This document shows positions 58,836 to 64,000 of a stretch of 64,000 bases of DNA, one piece after another. Location of the stretch: the NCBI GenBank assembly GCA_905198835.1, contig CAJKDY010000009.1:45629-109628 (forward strand), given 5' to 3'. A program made the position numbers and the translations under genes. Numbering within the stretch: the first letter of the stretch is position 1; each line of letters opens with the position of its first letter. The notes under the pieces are model-generated. The model had not been told where the DNA came from. It was given only the letters and a program-made list of their open reading frames with translations, and made no database searches. This stretch comes from an uncultured Eubacteriales bacterium. GTDB lineage: Bacteria; Bacillota; Clostridia; Oscillospirales; Oscillospiraceae.

Positions 58836-59426
58836 TTAGCAGGGCTCTCCCTCCAAGAAGTACGTCGCCTCCATGTCCGCGACAGACAGGGCAAAGGCCA
58901 GGGGATACTGCTCCAGGGCCTTGCCCACCAGGCCCTTATCTTCGCTGCCGGAGAAGCCCATGTGCCAGCGGATGGCCATGGCCTCCTCCCGGGTAAGGCG
59001 CATAAAGCCAGAGATGATGTATACGCTCTTTTCCCCGTGGCCGTAGGGGAGGGGATCTTCATAGAAGAAGGTGGGCACCTTCTCCCACTGCCCCGTGGCG
59101 TCGTTTTTCACGTTCCGGGTGCCCGATCTATAGCAGCCGATCTTGCAAAGATCGTGCAGCAGCGCCGCGATGGCCACGGTCTCGGGGCTGTATTCCAGGC
59201 CGTACAGCTCCTCCACCCGGGGCCGGGCCAGGTAGTCCTTCAGGCAGTCATAGACGTTCACCGAGTGCTCGCAAAGACCGCCAGGGTAGGAGCCGTGGAA
59301 CTTGGCCGAGGCGGGAGCGGTAAAAAAGTCGGACTTATTCATCAGGTAGTCCAGCAGGGCGTCGGCGCCCTCCCGGGTGATGTTCTCCTGGAAAATTTCA
59401 ATAAATTCGTCCTTCATGTCGGGCAT
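58836..59426 (-). CDS. HD-domain phosphohydrolase
   Basis: 196 residues from ATG 59426 (AAGGAGG upstream; the frame stays open further upstream through repeat sequence, which is not coding). HD superfamily: GGLCEHSVNVYDCL (His), AALLHDLCKIGCYR (His-Asp) and IRWHMGFSGSEDKG with distal His, then VADMEATYF. Members hydrolyse nucleotides or cyclic dinucleotides, or act in RNA decay. Fourth gene of the metG-gyrA-rnhA run. Substrate unknown. Confidence 0.85.
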   Translation of the reverse strand: MPDMKDEFIEIFQENITREGADALLDYLMNKSDFFTAPASAKFHGSYPGGLCEHSVNVYDCLKDYLARPRVEELYGLEYSPETVAIAALLHDLCKIGCYRSGTRNVKNDATGQWEKVPTFFYEDPLPYGHGEKSVYIISGFMRLTREEAMAIRWHMGFSGSEDKGLVGKALEQYPLAFALSVADMEATYFLEGEPC

Positions 59427-59455
59427 GATACGTCCTCCTTTTTTATGGGGTAAAC

Positions 59456-59542
59456 GCGGCGCGTCAAGGATGCCGCGCCCTACGAAGACGCAGGAAGGTT
59501 CGTTAAAATTTGTAGGGGCCGGCCTCCCGGACGGCCCGCACG
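59456..59542 (-). repeat. Paired small palindromic repeats, copy F (after rnhA)
   Basis: Directly after the rnhA stop codon. Two small hairpins, GGGCCG/CGGCCC and GGCGCG/CGCGCC, face each other through GTAGGGG and CCCTAC flanks. The GTAGGGGCCG end is also found, with a different interior, at the end of the repeat after lexA. The spacer between them is AT-richer. Confidence 0.55.
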
Positions 59543-59983
59543 TCATTCCTTGAACTTCATGCTCTCCATGACCGCCAGCTCGTCGCAGCGGTTGTTATAT
59601 TCGTTTTCAGCGTGGCCCTTGACCCAGTGGCAGCGGACGGTATGGATGTCGCATAGCGCCAAAAGCCGCTCCCAGAGGTCCGGGTTCAGCGCCGGCTTTT
59701 TGTCCGGCTTGCGCCAGCCCTTGGCCTGCCAGGACCGGGCCCAGCCCTTTTCCAACGCGTCGATGACGTACTTGCTGTCTGAGTAGAGCTCCACTACGCA
59801 GGGCTCCTTTAAAAGCTCCAGCGCGGCGATCACCCCGGAGAGCTCCATGCGGTTGTTGGTGGTCTGGGCTTCGCCGCCGGACAGCTCCCGCTTGTGGCGG
59901 CCATACATCAAGATCGCGCCCCAGCCGCCGGGCCCGGGATTGCCGCTACAAGCGCCGTCGGTATAGATGGTGACTGTTTTCAT
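59543..59983 (-). CDS. rnhA: Ribonuclease HI
   Basis: 146 residues. Cleaves RNA in RNA-DNA hybrids. Catalytic residues: Asp in YTDGACSGNPGPGGWG, Glu in NNRMELSGVI, Asp in YSDSKYVIDAL and Asp in NNRCDELA; the basic handle WRKPDKKPALNPDLW is present, as in E. coli-type RNase HI. Its ATG overlaps the gyrA stop codon by four bases (ATGA), so it is translationally coupled to gyrase, an uncommon pairing. Confidence 0.97.
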   Translation of the reverse strand: MKTVTIYTDGACSGNPGPGGWGAILMYGRHKRELSGGEAQTTNNRMELSGVIAALELLKEPCVVELYSDSKYVIDALEKGWARSWQAKGWRKPDKKPALNPDLWERLLALCDIHTVRCHWVKGHAENEYNNRCDELAVMESMKFKE

Positions 59984-62532
59984 TCCTCGGTGGCGTCGTC
60001 GCCGGAGTCGTCCGCGGCCTCGGCAGGGGCGTCCACTTCCTCCATCTCGGTGTCGGGGACGTTGACCTCCTCCTCGTTGTCTCGCTCGGCCAGAGCCAGG
60101 GAGATGACCTGATCCCCCTCCTCCTTAAAGCGCATAACGATGACGCCCTGGGTGGAGCGGCCCGCCTGGCGCACCGCGTCCACGTGGGTGCGGATGAGAA
60201 TGCCCGACTGGGTCACCAGCAGCAGATCCTCGCTGCCGTCCACCACTTTGATGCCCACCACGGGCCCTGTTTTCTCGGTGCAGAGGTAGTTGCGAATACC
60301 GGAGCCGCCGCGCTTTGTGATGCGGTAATCCTCCACCGGGGTACGCTTGCCGTAGCCCTTTTCGGTAATGGAAAGGACACACTTGCCCGCCGTGGCCCGG
60401 GCGGCGCCCACCACGTAGTCGCCCTCCTTGAGCCGGATGCCCCGGACGCCCACGGCGTCCCGGCCCACGGCCCGGACGTCGGTCTCATGGAAGCAGACGG
60501 CTTGGCCCAAATGGGTGGCGATCAGGATGTTCTGGTCCCCGTCAGTCTCCCGGACGGAGATCAGGCTGTCGCCCTCGCCCATACGAAGAGCCCGGATGCC
60601 GTTATTGCGCAGATTCTTTAGGCGGTTGGCCTCCATGCGCTTGACTACGCCCAGCTTGGTGACCATCACCAGATACCGGCCGTCGTCGGCGATGGAGGGG
60701 GTGTGGATCATGGTCTGGATGCGCTCGCCCTGCTCCACCTGGAGGATGTTGACAATGTTGGTGCCCTTGGCGGCCTTGCCGCTTTCAGGGATCTGATATC
60801 CCTTCTTGCGGTAGACCTTGCCGGTGTCGGTGAAAAAGAGGATGTAGTCGTGGGTGGAGGCGGTAAAGAGGTCCACCACATAGTCCTCGTCCCGGGTGGT
60901 AATGCCCTTTTTGCCCATGCCGCCCTTAGACTGGGCCGTATACTCGCTCACCGGGGTGCGCTTGATATAGCCCGCCTTTGTGAGGGTAAAGACGCACTGC
61001 TCCTCCTCGATAAGGTCTTCGATGTCGATGTCGTTTTCGGCAAAGCCGATCTCGGTGCGGCGGTCGTCGCCGTACTTGTCCCGGATCTCGATCAGCTCGT
61101 CCTTCAAAACGCCCTTGAGCATCTCCTCGCTCTCCAGAAGGGCGGTGTAGTACTTGATCTTCTCCTGAAGCTCGTCATACTCGTTTTGGAGCTTTTCCCG
61201 GTTGAGGCCCTGGAGGGCGATGAGGCGCATATCGCAGATGGCCTGGGCCTGGACCTCGTCCAGACTAAAGCGCTCCATCAGGTTTTCCTTGGCGTTATCA
61301 TAGCTGGAGCGGATGATCTTGATGACCTCGTCGATATTGTCCTGGGCAATGAGCAGGCCCTCCAAAATATGGGCCCGCTCCTGAGCCTTGCGGCGGTCAT
61401 AGATGGTCCGGCGGCGGATGACCTCTTCCTGATAGGTGATGTATTCGTCCAGCATCTGCCGCAGGGTCAAAATTTTGGGCTGGCGCTGGTTGTCCACCAG
61501 AGCCAGCATGACGATGGCGAAGGTGGACTGCATGGCGGTCTGGGCAAAAAGGCGGTTGAGGACCACCTGGGGGTTGGCGTCCTTTTTCAGCTCGATGACG
61601 ATGCGCATACCGTCCCGGTCGGTCTCGTCCCGAAGGCCGGAGATGCCCTCCAGCCGCTTTTCATGGACCTGGTCGGCGATGTTTTTCACCAGCATGGCCT
61701 TGTTGGTCTGGTAGGGGAGCTCGGTGACGATGATGCGGGTGCGGCCCTGGCCGTACTCCTCAAACTCCGTCCGGGCCCGGACCTGGATATGGCCCCGACC
61801 GGTGGCATAGGCCGCCCGGATGCCGCTGCGGCCCAGGATGATGCCCCGGGTGGGGAAGTCCGGACCCTGGATGTGCTCCATCAGGTCGTCCAGGGTGGCC
61901 TCGGGGTTATCCAGCACGCACAAGCAGCCGTTGATGACCTCGGTGAGGTTGTGGGGCGGGATGTTGGTAGTCATGCCCACGGCGATGCCGGAGGAGCCGT
62001 TGACCAGCAGGTTGGGGAACCGGGCGGGGACCACCCGGGGCTCCTTGCGGGACTCGTCAAAGTTGGGGTCCCAGTCCACCGTCTCCTTGTCGAGATCGCG
62101 CATCATCTCGTTGGCCATCTTGGCCATACGGGCCTCGGTGTAACGGTAGGCGGCGGGGGGATCGCCGTCGATGGAGCCGAAGTTACCGTGGCCGTCGATC
62201 AGGGGATAGCGCAAGGAGAAGTCCTGGGCCAGACGGACCATGGCGTCGTAGACCGACGCGTCGCCGTGGGGGTGGTACCGGCCCAGCACGTTACCTACGG
62301 CGGTGGCCGACTTCTTAAAGGGCTTGTCGGAGGTCAGGCCATCCTCGTACATGGCGTAGAGAATGCGCCGGTGAACGGGCTTCAGGCCGTCTCGCACATC
62401 GGGCAGGGCCCGGCTGATGATGACGCTCATGGCGTACTCAATGAAGGAGGTCTCCATCTCCTCCTTCAGGTCCACCGGCTGGATGATCTGGTTTTCGTAG
62501 GAAATATCGGGGTTCTTATCCTTGTGTGCCAT
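59980..62532 (-). CDS. gyrA: DNA gyrase subunit A
   Basis: 850 residues, standard. Introduces negative supercoils with GyrB (not in the window). QRDR region HPHGDASVYDAMVRLAQ has Ala92 where E. coli has Ser83; the catalytic Tyr131 is in AAYRYTEARM. The C-terminal beta-pinwheel contains the GyrA-box-like QSKGGMGKKG and an acidic tail (EEVDAPAEAADDSGDDATEE). It follows metG by 40 nt and overlaps rnhA. Confidence 0.97.
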   Translation of the reverse strand: MAHKDKNPDISYENQIIQPVDLKEEMETSFIEYAMSVIISRALPDVRDGLKPVHRRILYAMYEDGLTSDKPFKKSATAVGNVLGRYHPHGDASVYDAMVRLAQDFSLRYPLIDGHGNFGSIDGDPPAAYRYTEARMAKMANEMMRDLDKETVDWDPNFDESRKEPRVVPARFPNLLVNGSSGIAVGMTTNIPPHNLTEVINGCLCVLDNPEATLDDLMEHIQGPDFPTRGIILGRSGIRAAYATGRGHIQVRARTEFEEYGQGRTRIIVTELPYQTNKAMLVKNIADQVHEKRLEGISGLRDETDRDGMRIVIELKKDANPQVVLNRLFAQTAMQSTFAIVMLALVDNQRQPKILTLRQMLDEYITYQEEVIRRRTIYDRRKAQERAHILEGLLIAQDNIDEVIKIIRSSYDNAKENLMERFSLDEVQAQAICDMRLIALQGLNREKLQNEYDELQEKIKYYTALLESEEMLKGVLKDELIEIRDKYGDDRRTEIGFAENDIDIEDLIEEEQCVFTLTKAGYIKRTPVSEYTAQSKGGMGKKGITTRDEDYVVDLFTASTHDYILFFTDTGKVYRKKGYQIPESGKAAKGTNIVNILQVEQGERIQTMIHTPSIADDGRYLVMVTKLGVVKRMEANRLKNLRNNGIRALRMGEGDSLISVRETDGDQNILIATHLGQAVCFHETDVRAVGRDAVGVRGIRLKEGDYVVGAARATAGKCVLSITEKGYGKRTPVEDYRITKRGGSGIRNYLCTEKTGPVVGIKVVDGSEDLLLVTQSGILIRTHVDAVRQAGRSTQGVIVMRFKEEGDQVISLALAERDNEEEVNVPDTEMEEVDAPAEAADDSGDDATEE

Positions 62533-62572
62533 AGTCTTTCACCTAATTTCTCAATATCGTCCGCGTCTTATC

Positions 62573-64000
62573 TCAACAGAGCTTCGCCCCGGCAGGAATA
62601 TTGTCATCCACGATGATCAGGTTCAGCTGCTCCTCGCCGTTTACGCTGTGGACCGCCGACAGGAGCATCCCGCAACTGTCCAGGCCCATCATCTTGCGGG
62701 GGGGCAGGTTGACGATGGCGACCAAAGTCTTGCCCACCAGGTCCTCAGGCTCATACCACTTGTGGATGCCGGAGAGGATCTGCCGGTCGGCGCCCGTGCC
62801 GTCGTCCAGGGTAAAGCGAAGGAGCTTTTCGCTCTTCTTCACCGCCTCGCAGGCCTTTACCTTCACCGCCCGGAAGTCGGACTTGCAGAAGGTGTCAAAG
62901 TCCACGCTCTCAGCGGTCAGCGGCTCGGTCTCCACAGTCTTGGGCGCGTGGGCGGCCCGGATGGCCTCCAGCTCCGCCAGGGCCGTGTCCATATCCACCC
63001 GGGGGAAGAGGTTTTCGCCCCGGCTGACGGTGACGGTGTCGCTCAGCGCCCCCCACTGGTCGGCGCTGTCCCAGCTTTGGCAGCCCTCGCAGGCGCCGAT
63101 CTGCCGCAGCACCTCCGCCGCGGAGTCGGGCATGAAGGGGGTGAGCAAAATGGCGCAGATACGGACGGTCTCCAGCAGGTTATAGAGCACATGGGCCAAC
63201 CGTGGGCCGTTTTGCTCCATGTCCTTGGCCAGCGCCCAGGGGGCGTTTTCATCAATATACTTGTTGGCCCGCTGGATTACTTTAAAAATTTCCTCCAGAG
63301 CGTTCTGGAACTGGAATTTTTCCATTTGCTCCTCGTAACGGCGGCGCAGACCGGCGGTCAAGCCGATCAACTCACCGTCAAACTGGCAGCCCTCGCCATG
63401 CAAAGCCCCATCGGCGACCCCGTGGTCGGCAGCAACTACAGCGGCTACAGCCCGCTCCGTCTGGGTAGCGCCGGAATCTTCCGGCAACGTGCCGCCAAAG
63501 TACTTCTCCGCCATGGCGGTGGTGCGGCTCACCAGGTTCCCAAGGTCGTTGGCCAGGTCCACATTGATGGTGTTGATCAGGGCCTCGTTACTAAAGTTGC
63601 CGTCGGAGCCAAAGGGGAAGGTCCGCAGCAGGAAGAACCGAAGGGCGTCCACGCCGAATTTTTCCGCTAAGACATAGGGGTCCACCACGTTGCCCTTGGA
63701 CTTGCTCATCTTGCCGCCGTCCAGCAGCAGCCAGCCGTGGCCATAGACCTTTTTGGGCAGTTCCAGGCCCAGGGACATGCAGAAGGCGGGCCAGATGATG
63801 GAGTGGAAGCGGACGATCTCCTTGCCTACGAAGTGGACGTCGGCGGGCCAGAAGGCGTCGTAGTCATCGTACTTGTCGTTCATAAAGCCCAGGGCGGTCA
63901 TATAGTTAAAGAGGGCGTCCACCCACACATAGACCACATGGCCCGGGTCAAAGTCCACCGGCACGCCCCAGGTAAAGCTGGTGCGGGAGACGCACAGGTC
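62573..64000 (-). CDS. metG: Methionyl-tRNA synthetase, 5' end beyond window
   Basis: At least 475 residues of the C-terminal part; the frame is open to the window edge and begins in the catalytic domain (SRTSFTWGVPVDFDPGHVVY). KMSKS motif in DGGKMSKSKGNVVDP, an anticodon-binding helical domain (WALAKDMEQ, LLTPFMPDSAAEVLRQIG) and a C-terminal Trbp111-like tRNA-binding domain (FCKSDFRAVKVKACEAVKKS, MGLDSCGMLLSA). The HIGH motif lies outside the window. It attaches methionine to tRNA-Met, including the initiator encoded at 28417-28492. Upstream of gyrA in the same direction. Confidence 0.96.
   Translation of the reverse strand, partial: DLCVSRTSFTWGVPVDFDPGHVVYVWVDALFNYMTALGFMNDKYDDYDAFWPADVHFVGKEIVRFHSIIWPAFCMSLGLELPKKVYGHGWLLLDGGKMSKSKGNVVDPYVLAEKFGVDALRFFLLRTFPFGSDGNFSNEALINTINVDLANDLGNLVSRTTAMAEKYFGGTLPEDSGATQTERAVAAVVAADHGVADGALHGEGCQFDGELIGLTAGLRRRYEEQMEKFQFQNALEEIFKVIQRANKYIDENAPWALAKDMEQNGPRLAHVLYNLLETVRICAILLTPFMPDSAAEVLRQIGACEGCQSWDSADQWGALSDTVTVSRGENLFPRVDMDTALAELEAIRAAHAPKTVETEPLTAESVDFDTFCKSDFRAVKVKACEAVKKSEKLLRFTLDDGTGADRQILSGIHKWYEPEDLVGKTLVAIVNLPPRKMMGLDSCGMLLSAVHSVNGEEQLNLIIVDDNIPAGAKLC

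Overview
The window is a 64-kb piece of a GC-rich, low-repeat bacterial chromosome. The gene set (LexA with Gram-positive type operators, a perfect CIRCE element before groESL, a T-box before thrS, a RelA/SpoT bifunctional enzyme, S-layer homology domains, sigma-A type promoters and strong AGGAGG ribosome sites) points to a Bacillota/Clostridia member. GC-rich codon use and the family mix (flavo-diiron protein with flavin reductase-rubredoxin, copper-amine-oxidase-like secreted proteins, a ferritin-like small protein, YmfI-like SDR) suggest an anaerobic gut Oscillospiraceae-type organism. That assignment is inference; no 16S gene is present.

Layout. 1-2.1 kb: 3'-truncated topoisomerase IV-like A subunit. 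2.2-5.6 kb: two secreted copper-amine-oxidase-like proteins and a small divergent XRE regulator. 5.7-8.2 kb: an XRE regulator followed by lepA. 8.5-12.9 kb: a heterodimeric ABC exporter divergent from lexA. 13-16.5 kb: ferritin-like protein, lipid kinase, and a KduD / cupin / FNT channel operon. 16.6-17.9 kb: flavo-diiron protein behind an unusual triple-hairpin leader. 18-27.5 kb: pectin-directed surface enzymes (a CE12 esterase, and a ~2270-residue pectinesterase + CE12 + SLH protein preceded by a MarR gene). 27.6-28.9 kb: thiamine pyrophosphokinase, an HTH gene remnant, tRNA-Leu/tRNA-fMet and a 26-codon gene. 28.9-37.5 kb: operon miaB-mutS-CPBP-mutL-peptide-binding lipoprotein. 37.6-41.2 kb: unknown gene, flavin reductase-rubredoxin, T-box-controlled thrS, HicBA-type pair. 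41.2-46.3 kb: liv branched-chain amino-acid transporter. 46.3-49.5 kb: SDR and groESL. 49.5-56.6 kb: operon recJ-rel-racemase-rlmL-type methyltransferase-lipid kinase. 56.9-58.8 kb: HtrA and a small membrane protein. 58.8-64 kb: metG (truncated by the window edge)-gyrA-rnhA-HD hydrolase.

The genes fall into housekeeping (translation, topology, repair, stringent response, protein folding), oxygen/NO defence (FprA with a fused rubredoxin reductase as likely electron donor), and pectin use (surface de-esterification, with KduD possibly acting on the resulting ketouronates). The strongest unexplained signal is a family of GC-rich structured elements. They start directly after stop codons, often end just before a Rho-independent terminator, share end motifs but have different interiors, and occur after the ABC exporter, lexA, groEL, htrA and rnhA genes, with a divergent-region relative near recJ. 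Other structured intergenic RNAs sit upstream of fprA and between groES and groEL.
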